A DNA stretch of 23,092 nucleotides from Chloroflexota bacterium (GTDB lineage Bacteria > Chloroflexota > Dormibacteria > CF-121), in contig VBFX01000017.1 in the NCBI GenBank assembly GCA_005889395.1, forward strand, positions 1-23,092. The letters are read 5' to 3'. The notes beneath the pieces are model-generated. The model worked only from the letters and a program-made list of their open reading frames with translations. It was not told the DNA's origin and made no database searches. Shown here in pieces: positions 15,003 through 22,983 of the stretch; within the stretch, counting starts at the first letter, position 1, and every line of letters begins with the position of its first letter. The translations under genes and the position numbers were made by a program.

Positions 15003-16009
15003 CGTCGGTGACTCAGCAGGAAGACGGCGAGCCCGACGGCGATCAGGCTCCAGTAACTGATCAGTCGGTCGAGGATCGCCACCGAGAGTGCCTGGGAGGC
15101 GGACAGGCCGAAGAAGACCAGCACGGCGATGATCCCGCCTTCGACCAGCACCAGGCCACCGGGCAGCGCCGGGATCGTGGTCAGCAGAGAGGCGACCAGG
15201 GCGATGAACATGATCTGCGCCAGGCTGAGGGAGATGTGCAACGGCAACGCCTGGACCACCAGGAAAAGACGGGTGGACTCGGCCAGCCAGACCAGGACGG
15301 TGAGGCCGAGCAGGAGCGGAAGCCGGCCGGCAAAGGCGCTCAGCAGCCCGTGCTTGAAGCGGGTGGCGCGCTCGCGAAGGCCCTCGGGCAGAAAACGCGA
15401 CAGCCGACCCTCGCTGTAGCGGATCACGAGCAGGCCGGCGATCAAACCGGCGGCGATCAGGAGCCCAACGATGAAGGCCGGGACAAAGCGCTCCGGAACC
15501 TGGGCGCGGAAGCTGATCAGACCGCTGACCACCAGCAGGCTCATCAGCACCAGGAAGTCCAGCGCGCGCTCGCTGAAGATCGTGCCCAGCCCCTTGGAGC
15601 CGGAGACCTCCGTCTGCTGCCGCAGCAGATAAGCGCGATAGAAGTCACCCATCTTGGCCGGAAGGACGCAGTTGGCGAACCAGGCGAGGATGATGATGTG
15701 GAACAGCTCACCGAACCGATTGCGTTCACCGGTGTTGCGCAGCAGGATTTCCCAGCGAACGGTGCGGACCACAAAGGAAAAGTAGAAGGCGGCGAAGGCC
15801 AGCGCGTAGAGGTAGAGGTTCGTCTGGCTGATCGCTCGCAGGCTCTCGCCGTAGTCAAGCTGCACATGGGTCAGCACGACGAAGAGGACGACGGCCAGGA
15901 TCGCGAACGAAATCAGGGTGCGAGGATCGAGGAGCCGCTCGCGAAGCGCGGACCGTGGGGCCGCCGCCTGCGGCGGGACCGCCGCCGGTTGCATCTCGGG
16001 TTTCAACAT
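14999..16009 (-). CDS. flippase-like / lysylphosphatidylglycerol synthase TM-region family membrane protein
   Basis: A 336-residue polytopic membrane protein with about eight hydrophobic helices. The pattern matches the UPF0104/AglD-like family: TVRWEILLRNTG, then ANCVLPAKMGDFYRAYLLR, the charged FSERALDFLVLM, and near the end LTTIPALPGGLVLVEGG. Relatives include the flippase half of MprF and archaeal glycosylation proteins. They are believed to move or handle lipid-linked sugars or lipids across the membrane. The ATG at 16009 has no obvious Shine-Dalgarno; a 24-residue Pro/Ala-rich cytosolic tail precedes the first helix. It overlaps the epimerase by 4 nt and follows the DUF6982-like gene by 26 nt, giving a small surface-glycan or lipid operon. 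Confidence 0.87.
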   Translation of the reverse strand: MLKPEMQPAAVPPQAAAPRSALRERLLDPRTLISFAILAVVLFVVLTHVQLDYGESLRAISQTNLYLYALAFAAFYFSFVVRTVRWEILLRNTGERNRFGELFHIIILAWFANCVLPAKMGDFYRAYLLRQQTEVSGSKGLGTIFSERALDFLVLMSLLVVSGLISFRAQVPERFVPAFIVGLLIAAGLIAGLLVIRYSEGRLSRFLPEGLRERATRFKHGLLSAFAGRLPLLLGLTVLVWLAESTRLFLVVQALPLHISLSLAQIMFIALVASLLTTIPALPGGLVLVEGGIIAVLVFFGLSASQALSVAILDRLISYWSLIAVGLAVFLLSHRR

Positions 16010-16035
16010 ATCAGGGACCGGCCGGCGGGATCTTC

Positions 16036-16578
16036 TTATTCGGCGATCTTTCGACGGCGGAGGATCCTCTCGAGTAACGGCATCTTGTGCCGTGGCTTGC
16101 CCGCCGGGCCGTACTGCCGCCGAACCTGCTCCTGTTGCCGCGCCTCCAGGATGCGGGGTACCCAGTCCGACTCCAGCATCGCCGGCTCGCCGCCCTCCCA
16201 GGTCTTCAGATAGAAGATCCCCTTCAAGGCGGTGAACGGGATCGCCAGCTCCTTCACCTCGCTCTGGTCGGGCGATACGAGCGACAGCGTCACGCCGTAG
16301 CGGGATGTCCGCAACTGGCGGTCGCTGTAGCCGCGCAGCACCTCGTGGTCGACGAAATGGATGGCGATTCGCTGATAGCGGGCGATGTCGACCGCATCCG
16401 ACGGGGCACGCGAGTCGAGAAGGACGTACTTGAGGCTGCTGAGCGGCACGAAGGCCCCCCGGTTGTTGGTCCCGAGATTGTGAACCCGGGTCTCGACGAC
16501 GGGCGTGTCCAATTCCCGCTTCGGAGGATCACCGTGCAACGTCTCGCCGTCGAGAAAACAGTAGATGGCGTGCGCCAC
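16036..16578 (-). CDS. DUF6982-like protein with two copies of one beta domain
   Basis: A 180-residue soluble protein. The second half (about 75-132) has IAIHFVDHEVLRGYSDRQL, then ELAIPFTALKGIFYLKTWEG, the strand-turn-strand pattern I associate with DUF6982 (x-V-x-F-x-D-G-x-x-L-x-G-Y ending in PLxxLKAVFFVKxF). The first half (about 4-55) repeats the plan: IYCFLDGETLHGD, then GAFVPLSSLKYVLLDSR. Thus it looks like a tandem duplication of one small beta domain, with a basic C-terminal tail. Function is unknown; DUF6982 proteins may sense or bind ligands in a PilZ-like manner, but that is conjecture. It starts the flippase-epimerase operon, preceded by repeat copy B. Confidence 0.65.
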   Translation of the reverse strand: MAHAIYCFLDGETLHGDPPKRELDTPVVETRVHNLGTNNRGAFVPLSSLKYVLLDSRAPSDAVDIARYQRIAIHFVDHEVLRGYSDRQLRTSRYGVTLSLVSPDQSEVKELAIPFTALKGIFYLKTWEGGEPAMLESDWVPRILEARQQEQVRRQYGPAGKPRHKMPLLERILRRRKIAE

Positions 16579-16612
16579 GTCCCCCGCATTGTAGGGCGTT
16601 GGTCGTCCTCAA

Positions 16613-16653
16613 ATCTCCCTCTCCCGCCTGCGGGGGAGGGCAGGGTGGGGGCG
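16613..16653 (-). repeat. GC-rich palindromic intergenic element, copy B
   Basis: Read on the minus strand it begins directly after the TAA of the tadG-like gene. The core (16652-16632) matches copy A in 20 of 21 bases, then diverges through a loop and a GGGAGAGGGAGAT right arm. The hairpin is less perfect than in copy A. The rest of the 16579-16653 gap shows no promoter that I can defend. Confidence 0.68.
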
Positions 16654-18249
16654 TTACCTGACCAGGTACGACAGCCCGCGCCAGTGCGGCACGTAGTGCG
16701 AGTTGAACTGCACCAGCAACCCGGCCGGGCTCTGGCGATAGTCACTTTGCTTACAGCTGGGCGGGATGCCCGGCGTGTTGGGCGTGTACGGCCCGGTAAC
16801 GAGGTTGCCGCCATCGAGGTCGACCTGGGGCGACACCACTTCACCGGTTACCGCGTAGCGGTTCGTGCTGACCGCCCGGAGCGTGACGACCGTCCCATGC
16901 GAGCCGTTGTTGTCGGCATTGAAGACCGAGCCCCAGATCTGGAAGGGGTAGCCTCCGGCGGGCGACTTGGTGCCGTCGATCTCCTCGTCCCAGGGCGATC
17001 CGTTGGGCCCACTGATCGTATCCGTCGCCTTGATGAAGAAGGCGATGCTGTCGGTGCCACTGGATACAAAGGAGGGGGCGGCGAAGAAGACGCTCGGTGA
17101 GGTGTTTCCGCTGGTGCTCGCCGTGAACTTGGCGTTGCCGTCGAAGACGAAGATCACCCCGTTGGTCTTATCGGCCGCGGCTGGGAGGTCCGAGACGCCG
17201 CCATATGGGCCGAACTTCGGCTGGCCGTCAGAGGTATTGGAAACGGTTCCGCCTGTGATGGTGAAGTCCGAGTCCTGCAAGTAATAAATCCCGTTGCTGA
17301 ACTGATAACGCAGGTTGTTCTGGCTCAGGGTGATCGACCGGTTGCGGTACAGCCCGGGATAGTAGGTCACGACATTGCCAGACGTCGTGGACGGATTTGC
17401 ATCCAGGCCCGGCCTAAGGGGCGGCTCGTAGTTGGGCGACCCCTCGACCGGCTGGGATGTTCCTACGCTCTTGTACCAGTACTCGATCAGCGCGTGCGTG
17501 TCTGACGCTTGCGAATAGTAGAACTGCCCATTGAGGTTCATCCAGTCCCCACCCGGGTTGGGCGCGTGCCATTTCGAGTTCGACACAAGGCGGCCCTGGT
17601 CCGGATTCGGCTGGCAGATGTCGCTGCCGTTGAAGCCGTCGTCGATCTGGGCGTTGCCGTTCTGGTCGAAGTTGACAGCGTTGCCGTTACCGCCTGCATC
17701 GAATCCGAACACCGTGTACGTCTTGTTCAGGAAGCCGCCATGCGCATAGGCGTCGGCGACCACGGCTGATGTCGTAAAGCCCAGGATGGCGGCAAACGTC
17801 AGGGGCACGTTGTAGGTCACCCGCACGTGGATCTCATTCGGATTGTTCCGGCTTGGTGTCCAGACCTGGACGGTGGCCGAGATGTTTGCTGCGGGCTCGG
17901 TGATGCCCCCACCGTATGAGCCGGGAATGTAGGCACCCGGCGCCGGTTTGCAGTCGGTGCCGCTGGTGTCCCTCGGGGTGTCCAGGAGGCCCTTCAGCGC
18001 GTAGACCGAGGCCTGGCATCCGGCGGATGCGATCATCGCCGTCGTCGGGATGGTATCGGCCGCGTTGGGAAGCAATTCCTGAGCGCCGGCCAAAGCCCCG
18101 GCGTCGGCGGCGTTCTGGACATCCCGACGCTGGAAGTACAGGCGGCCGGCGTCGAGGCCGAGGGCGATGATCCCGAAGAGTGCTGTCGCGGACAGCGCCA
18201 CGATCACGAGGCTTTGCGCGCGCTTTTCGCGGCGAAGGTTGATCAGCAT
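16654..18249 (-). CDS. TadG-like pilus assembly protein
   Basis: A 531-residue protein with the TadE/TadG N-terminal helix: REKRAQSLVIVALSATALFG, then IIALGLDAGRLYFQRRDVQ and NAADAGALAGAQEL, the typical DAxALAGA motif. After the membrane segment (about 12-36) lies a large extracytoplasmic domain rich in Gly, Asn, Ser and Thr, with repeating short beta-strands (about 270-430, NGIYYLQDSDFTITGG). No von Willebrand A motif is visible. In Tad systems TadG is a minor pseudopilin-like or adaptor component that is trafficked to the envelope. It is third in a tadE-tadE-tadG cluster, with a 1-nt gap after the second tadE. The C-terminal half is poorly conserved, so its specific role is unclear. Confidence 0.82.
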   Translation of the reverse strand: MLINLRREKRAQSLVIVALSATALFGIIALGLDAGRLYFQRRDVQNAADAGALAGAQELLPNAADTIPTTAMIASAGCQASVYALKGLLDTPRDTSGTDCKPAPGAYIPGSYGGGITEPAANISATVQVWTPSRNNPNEIHVRVTYNVPLTFAAILGFTTSAVVADAYAHGGFLNKTYTVFGFDAGGNGNAVNFDQNGNAQIDDGFNGSDICQPNPDQGRLVSNSKWHAPNPGGDWMNLNGQFYYSQASDTHALIEYWYKSVGTSQPVEGSPNYEPPLRPGLDANPSTTSGNVVTYYPGLYRNRSITLSQNNLRYQFSNGIYYLQDSDFTITGGTVSNTSDGQPKFGPYGGVSDLPAAADKTNGVIFVFDGNAKFTASTSGNTSPSVFFAAPSFVSSGTDSIAFFIKATDTISGPNGSPWDEEIDGTKSPAGGYPFQIWGSVFNADNNGSHGTVVTLRAVSTNRYAVTGEVVSPQVDLDGGNLVTGPYTPNTPGIPPSCKQSDYRQSPAGLLVQFNSHYVPHWRGLSYLVR

Positions 18250-18250
18250 T

Positions 18251-18727
18251 TCAGTACTCCGTCACCATCGTGGATTGCGCCGAGATCACGACCCCGTTGC
18301 CGGACGCATCGCGCACGACCGGGACCCATGGCTGGAAGAGGAACGAGATCTTGACCGTAACCGGGCCACGGCCGGGCGTGCCGATGCCGGGGCCGTACCA
18401 GATGTAGCCGGTATTCGGATCGGTTGGCACCGTCGGGCAGCTCCCGCCGGCCGGCAGCCCGGCGCAGGCGTTGTCGAGCTTGAGGGTAAAGCCGCCACCC
18501 AGTTTGCTCTGAACCGCGGCGAACACCGCCGCATTCGTCGGGAGCGGGGAATCGAACGGAATGGCGGCCCGGGTGCCTTCGCGCGCGGCGTCCGAAATGG
18601 AGTTGTAGATGTAGATGCCGCGCCCCAGGTCGATGGTGCCCAGCAGCAGCAGGAAGAAAACCGGTGCGAGTATGGCGAACTCGACCATCGATTGACCGCT
18701 GTGGCGGCGGACGAGCCACTTGCGCAT
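18251..18727 (-). CDS. TadE-family minor pilin-like protein
   Basis: A 158-residue protein with the TadE-like N-terminus RRHSGQSMVEFAILAPVFFL and Glu16 at the fifth-residue position expected for pseudopilin processing. The hydrophobic helix runs to about 33 and is followed by DLGRGIYIYNSISDAAREGT, the common TadE signature (AREGxR). The remaining domain has two cysteines (Cys82 and Cys89 region, NACAGLPAGGSCP), possibly a disulphide. Its ATG overlaps the preceding tadE stop by one base and its own stop lies 1 nt before tadG, so the three genes are translated as a unit. A second frame over the same bases reads as low-complexity Arg/Pro and is not coding. Confidence 0.85.
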   Translation of the reverse strand: MRKWLVRRHSGQSMVEFAILAPVFFLLLLGTIDLGRGIYIYNSISDAAREGTRAAIPFDSPLPTNAAVFAAVQSKLGGGFTLKLDNACAGLPAGGSCPTVPTDPNTGYIWYGPGIGTPGRGPVTVKISFLFQPWVPVVRDASGNGVVISAQSTMVTEY

Positions 18728-19233
18728 CAGTAGTCCGCCCTGAACACTGAGCTGGTGTTGATCGTGAGCGGGTCGCCGATGAGGCTGCCGATGATCGGCG
18801 TGATGAAGTAAAACCTGAAGCTGGCCGAGACCGTCACCGGATACTGGGATGTCGGGGTGGCGCCGATGATGTAGTTGACGCGGCCGGCTTGATCCGGGGT
18901 CACTTGAATGTCAGACGACGTCATGGTGATCCCGGTGCCAGTGAGTTCGTCCAGCACGTGCTGCTGGATCAGACCATCGCTAGCCGTCTGGCAGTTCGCC
19001 CCCGGGTTTTGGGGCGGAGTCGCGCAGCTCGGGTTCAAGCCCAGGTAGTAGGGCTGGACCGCGTAACGCGCCCCCTCACGTACGGCATTGGTGATGGCGA
19101 TCTGGTAGTAGAAGGCCCGGCCGAGGTCCAGCATCCCCATCATGCCGATGACGAGGAAGGGGACCATCACGGCCATCTCGGCCAGCGCCTGGGCCCGCTT
19201 CTGCGGCTTGGAACGTGAGTGTGCTTGCGTCAT
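18727..19233 (-). CDS. TadE-family minor pilin-like protein
   Basis: A 168-residue TadE-like protein, first gene of the cluster. The N-terminus (KRAQALAEMAVMVPFLVIGM) has Glu19 followed by a hydrophobic helix to about 36, then DLGRAFYYQIAITNAVREGA. The mature region contains a cysteine pair (CATPPQNPGANC). I chose ATG 19233 because it puts a short basic leader before the helix; the open frame to 19320 adds a sequence overlapping the divergent peptidase leader. Two tadE genes in tandem before tadG is a known arrangement, but the TadA ATPase, TadB/C membrane proteins, CpaB/RcpA and the major Flp pilin are not in the window. Confidence 0.84.
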   Translation of the reverse strand: MTQAHSRSKPQKRAQALAEMAVMVPFLVIGMMGMLDLGRAFYYQIAITNAVREGARYAVQPYYLGLNPSCATPPQNPGANCQTASDGLIQQHVLDELTGTGITMTSSDIQVTPDQAGRVNYIIGATPTSQYPVTVSASFRFYFITPIIGSLIGDPLTINTSSVFRADY

Positions 19234-19397
19234 GCCTTGTTCTCGCGTACGTTTAGAATCGCCGCTGCGCGGCAGCAAACGCCATGACAAAAAAAGTGCG
19301 GTCGGTGCACTCCCTCGCAATTCAACGCCAGCCTATGCGAAAGCCTGTAGCGACCCCAAGAGGGGGCTCGCATCGTGACGGCGCCGTCGCGGGCCTG

Positions 19398-21305
19398 TTG
19401 CGGACTTCTTTCAGAACTCGTTACGAGGCTGTTGTTATACGGTCCTTAAGGATCCACGGTGCCGTGACCGTCGCCCTCCTGGTCGCCCTGGCAACGACCC
19501 AACCGGCCCTGGCGGCGGGCAACCTGACGCTGCCCTTTGCCAACCCCAACCCGCGCATCACCTCCTGGATGGACCATCACTACCCGGACCGGCAGTCGGA
19601 TGGGGTGATGATCCGGTTCGACGGCGCCACCGGCTATGCGTACGACGGTCACCGTGGGATCGACTACGCCGTGCCGTCCAATACGCCGGTGGTGGCGGCC
19701 GACGATGGCACGATCATCTATAGCGAGTGGAGCGACAGCGGCGGTTGGGGCGTGGTGATGGATCACGCCTACGATCGCACCGCCTACTTCCACAACAACC
19801 AGCTCTTCGTCTACCCCGGCCAGCACGTGTCCCGCGGCCAGCTGATCGCCCTCAGCGGGACCACTGGGAACTCAACCGGGCCGCACGTGCACTTCGAAGT
19901 CCGCGACCTGATGACTCCCTGGCACTCCGTCGACCCCTACGGCTGGACCGGGCCGGGACCGGACCCATGGCGTTGGGACATGGGCAACCTGTGGGCGAAC
20001 GGGACGCCGGTGCCCTTCCTGCTGCCGCTCGCGTTCCCGGGTGGGGCGCGCTGGAACTTCTGGTACGGCAACGACGGCCCGCCGCCGCCGGTGAGCTGGC
20101 ACTTGCGGGACGGCGGACACGGCCTTGCCGGATTCGCGGCCCAATGGGATCAGGACCCGGGGATGGGGGCGCCACGAACGCAGGCCACCAGCGGCTCGGC
20201 GGCGGTGCCCGGTCCTGGATCGCATACGCTGCACCTGCGCGTCTTCGATCGTGCCGGCACCAGCGTCGACATCACTTACCTATATCTATATGACGTCGAC
20301 CCGCCCACCTCGGCGCTGAATGTCGATCCAGCGTTGGGAAGCGCCCTGAACCTTCACTGGTCGGGGCACGATCAGCTCTCCGGCGTCAAGGATGCCGCGT
20401 TCGAGGTCGGCGCGGGCGGGCTCGCCTTCCGCCCGTGGTTCACTCAACGTGCCGACCAGCCATTGGCTGGCAAGACGCTGGGAGCCGTGCGCTTTTTCGG
20501 CGACGCCGGCACCACCTACCAGTTTCGGCTCACCGTCCGGGACGCGGCCCGGAACGCCGCGCCTCCCGTCGTTCTCAACGAATCGGTTCCGGCCGGTGCC
20601 GGCCCCGCGCCGTCCGCTGCCGATCGCGCCATCCTCGGACCACTGCCGGCGCAGCCCGACGGCGCACCGTCGGTACTGGGGGTGAGGCAGGAACACCCAG
20701 CGGCGACGGGCGCGCTGCTCCTCGACGCCGACGCGTCGCTGCATGCCCTGGGCCAGGACCATGTGACCCCGGCCGTCGCGCCAACTTCGCTGGCCCCAGC
20801 GGTCGACGTCGTCAGCCTGGCATCGGGTCCGCTCCGCCTCCTGACCGATGGCACCACCTGGGACAGCGCCGGCGCCGCCGGTCCGCGATTCGCCGTGCCG
20901 ACACCGGTGCGGCTGCTGGCGGCGAGCGACGGCACGGTCATAGCCGTCGACGCCGCCGGCGCGATCGCAGGAAGTGGCACCAGTGTCGCCGCGGCCTTAC
21001 CTGCCGGCACCACGGTCGTCGACGCCGCGCTGTTCCCGGGAACGCATTCGGGATTGGCCCTGGACAGCAGTGGCGCGGTGCACGCCTTTGGCGGTGCGGA
21101 TGCCGCCCTCGCGGCGCTCCCGACCATGTGGACGTTGCCGGGTCAGCCGGCGGCGATGACCCTGGCTGGCACGGCGCAGGCGCCTGCCGGTATCCTCACC
21201 GATGCCAGCGGAGACTGGCAGGCCTTCGGCAGCATGCTCCTGCTGCCCGATGCGAGCTTCGCGGGTCCCGCGTTCGACGCGATGACCGGCTTGCCGGTGC
21301 GCTAG
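19398..21305 (+). CDS. secreted M23 metallopeptidase with Ig-like and propeller-like C-terminal regions
   Basis: A peptidoglycan endopeptidase-type protein. A signal-peptide-like stretch (IRSLRIHGAVTVALLVALAT, ending in ALA) precedes an M23 (LytM/lysostaphin-fold) domain. Its zinc ligands are in HRGID (His codon 19650, Asp codon 19662) and HVHFEV (19884-19892), after GTTGNSTG. Two Ig-like beta domains follow at about 20090-20590. The last 200 residues have repeated HALG/HAFGG-like strands resembling RCC1 or beta-propeller repeats. The start is uncertain. TTG 19398 gives a basic n-region; ATGs at 19284 and 19335 make a long leader in low-GC3 DNA; GTG 19464 has AAGGAT upstream but lacks positive charges. 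The stop shares CTAG with the convergent threonine aldolase gene. Role: cell-wall remodelling; the C-terminal function is unknown. Confidence 0.8.
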   Translation: MRTSFRTRYEAVVIRSLRIHGAVTVALLVALATTQPALAAGNLTLPFANPNPRITSWMDHHYPDRQSDGVMIRFDGATGYAYDGHRGIDYAVPSNTPVVAADDGTIIYSEWSDSGGWGVVMDHAYDRTAYFHNNQLFVYPGQHVSRGQLIALSGTTGNSTGPHVHFEVRDLMTPWHSVDPYGWTGPGPDPWRWDMGNLWANGTPVPFLLPLAFPGGARWNFWYGNDGPPPPVSWHLRDGGHGLAGFAAQWDQDPGMGAPRTQATSGSAAVPGPGSHTLHLRVFDRAGTSVDITYLYLYDVDPPTSALNVDPALGSALNLHWSGHDQLSGVKDAAFEVGAGGLAFRPWFTQRADQPLAGKTLGAVRFFGDAGTTYQFRLTVRDAARNAAPPVVLNESVPAGAGPAPSAADRAILGPLPAQPDGAPSVLGVRQEHPAATGALLLDADASLHALGQDHVTPAVAPTSLAPAVDVVSLASGPLRLLTDGTTWDSAGAAGPRFAVPTPVRLLAASDGTVIAVDAAGAIAGSGTSVAAALPAGTTVVDAALFPGTHSGLALDSSGAVHAFGGADAALAALPTMWTLPGQPAAMTLAGTAQAPAGILTDASGDWQAFGSMLLLPDASFAGPAFDAMTGLPVR

Positions 21306-22366
21306 CCCGTCGCTCGAAGCGCCGGCGCCGCCGGCGAGCCGAACGCCCGGCGGATAGCCTCGACCGCGTAGTCGACGTCCTCGCGTACCACCCCTCGGTG
21401 CGTGACCATGCGCCAGCGGGAGGGCGACGCCTGGTCGAGTAGCACGCCGACCTCGCGACAGCGGTCGATAAACGCCGTGGCGGTCAGCGGCGGGTGGCAA
21501 TCGCCGAAGACCATGTTCGTTTCCACCCTCGACAGATCGATGTCGACGCCGGGCAGCCCGCTCAGGCCTTCGGCGAGGCGGCGGGCGTTGCCATGGTCCT
21601 CGGCGAGGCGCTCGACCATCTCATCGAGCGCGACCAGGCCGGCCGCGGCCACCACTCCGGCCTGGCGCATCCCGCCGCCCAGCATCTTGCGCATTCGCCG
21701 CGCGCGCTCGATGAACGCACTCGACCCCGCCAGCATGGAACCGACCGGCGCGCTGAGCCCCTTCGAGAGACAGAACATCACGGAATCGACGGGATCGGTG
21801 AGCCGGCGGACGTCGATCCGTTGCGCCACGGCGGCATTGAAGACTCGGGCGCCGTCCAGATGCACAGGAAAGCCGGCCCCGTGGGCGACCTGGCTCAGGG
21901 CGGAGGTCTGCGCCGGGCTGAGGCACGTTCCGCCTTTGCGATTGTGAGTGTTCTCGAGGCAGAGAAGTCCGGTTACCGGCTCGTGGATATCCGGCTGGCG
22001 GACCGCGCGGCGCACCTGCTCGGGCTGAAGACGCCCGTCCCGGGTTTCCAGCGGTCGGAGTTGGAGGCCGCCGACGCGCGACGCGCCCGCCACCTCGTTC
22101 TGAAAGATATGGCTGTCGATCTCGAGGATGACCTCCTGTCCGGGCTGGGTGTGGCTGAGCAGGGCGCAGAGGTTACCCATGGTCCCGCTCGGAACAAAGA
22201 GCGAGGCTTCCTTGCCGACCATGTCCGCGGCCCGTCGCTGCAGGCGATGAATCGTTGGGTCTTCATCCCAGACGTCGTCGCCCACTTCCGCCGCGGCCAT
22301 CGCCGCGCGCATCGATTCCGTCGGAAGCGTGAAGGTGTCGCTGCGCAGCTCTACGGTCCGTGCCAT
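21302..22366 (-). CDS. low-specificity L-threonine aldolase
   Basis: A 354-residue PLP-dependent fold-type I enzyme that cleaves threonine or allo-threonine to glycine and acetaldehyde. It opens with VELRSDTFTLPTESMRAAMA, then GDDVWDEDPT, the phosphate-binding SGTMGNLCAL, His86 in SHIF, HLDGAR (Asp171, Arg174), and the Schiff-base lysine Lys202 in FCLSKGLSAPVGSML. The C-terminal small domain (about 245-354) has NMVFGD and the WRMVTHRGV strand. Length and motifs are normal. ATG 22366 has GGGG about 8 nt upstream; the longer frame to 22393 overlaps the DUF881 end. The gene begins 7 nt after the DUF881 stop codon, suggesting a shared transcript without an obvious functional link. Confidence 0.92.
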   Translation of the reverse strand: MARTVELRSDTFTLPTESMRAAMAAAEVGDDVWDEDPTIHRLQRRAADMVGKEASLFVPSGTMGNLCALLSHTQPGQEVILEIDSHIFQNEVAGASRVGGLQLRPLETRDGRLQPEQVRRAVRQPDIHEPVTGLLCLENTHNRKGGTCLSPAQTSALSQVAHGAGFPVHLDGARVFNAAVAQRIDVRRLTDPVDSVMFCLSKGLSAPVGSMLAGSSAFIERARRMRKMLGGGMRQAGVVAAAGLVALDEMVERLAEDHGNARRLAEGLSGLPGVDIDLSRVETNMVFGDCHPPLTATAFIDRCREVGVLLDQASPSRWRMVTHRGVVREDVDYAVEAIRRAFGSPAAPALRATG

Positions 22367-22373
22367 CCAGCCC

Positions 22374-22983
22374 CTATTTTCCCAGCTGGGCATAGATCAG
22401 CGGCCGCGGGGTGATCACCTCGGTGATGGCGAGGTCGGTCTGGCGCTGAATGTCGACCTGGACGCGGGTCTGCAGGCTGCTGGCGGAGAGGTTGGCGGCC
22501 GGCCCGAGTTGCTCCGGGTCGCCGATGACCAGCAGGCTCAGCGGGGAGCTCACCGCATGCCCATTGATGAGCAGGCTGTCGCAGGTTGTTGAGCGCATCC
22601 TGCAACTCGAAGTCCATGATCGTGCCCTGGATCCGGATGTGCAACCCGGGTCCGTGGACGGGCACCTCGCCGTTGACCTCGCGCAAGGTGGTGAGCTCCT
22701 TCTGGATCGCCTTCGCGTCTGTGCCGCCGGCCGTCAGCGCGTCGCGGATCTGTGCCTCTTGCTGAGAGAGGGCAACGCCCTGTTGGAGCAACTGGTTGTT
22801 GGCACGGTTCAGGTCGTTGATCAGCAGCGCCACGCTCGTATCGTCCTGTGCCGCCAGGGTGCGAGCCACCGCCGCCTGGGATCGTAGCTGCACGACGACG
22901 AGGAAGCCAAGCGCGATGGCGATCACGCTGACGACGATCAGCCGCTGGGCACGGGCGGTTCCTTCAGCCGAGCGGCTGCGCAT
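22374..22983 (-). pseudogene. DUF881-family membrane protein gene with a frame disruption
   Basis: From ATG 22983 the protein reads as DUF881: basic start, one membrane helix (about 13-32, QRLIVVSVIAIALGFLVVVQ), a coiled coil (about 50-105, LINDLNRANNQLLQQG), then GEVPVHGPGLHIRIQG and LQDALNNLR at about 22585. From there the same frame turns into Arg/Pro-rich nonsense that runs to 22351. The next frame resumes family sequence: SLLINGHAVSSPLSLLVIGD, QLGPAANLSASSLQ, stopping at 22374. So one extra base, or two lost, breaks the gene. The AGAEA segment and the loop between INGHAV and SPLSL also look short, suggesting a further deletion. DUF881 genes often lie near division or envelope genes. It may be a sequencing error, a decaying gene or programmed shifting; no slippery site is obvious. 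Confidence 0.72.

Noticed and set aside
15008..16213. 401-codon open frame on the plus strand opposite the flippase gene
   Set aside because: The product is almost only Gln, Asp, Glu, Gly and Arg, the antisense image of a hydrophobic membrane protein in GC-rich DNA.
18243..18719. Alternative 158-codon frame over the second tadE gene
   Set aside because: The adjacent frame has the TadE helix and AREGTR signature; this one is Arg/Pro-rich.
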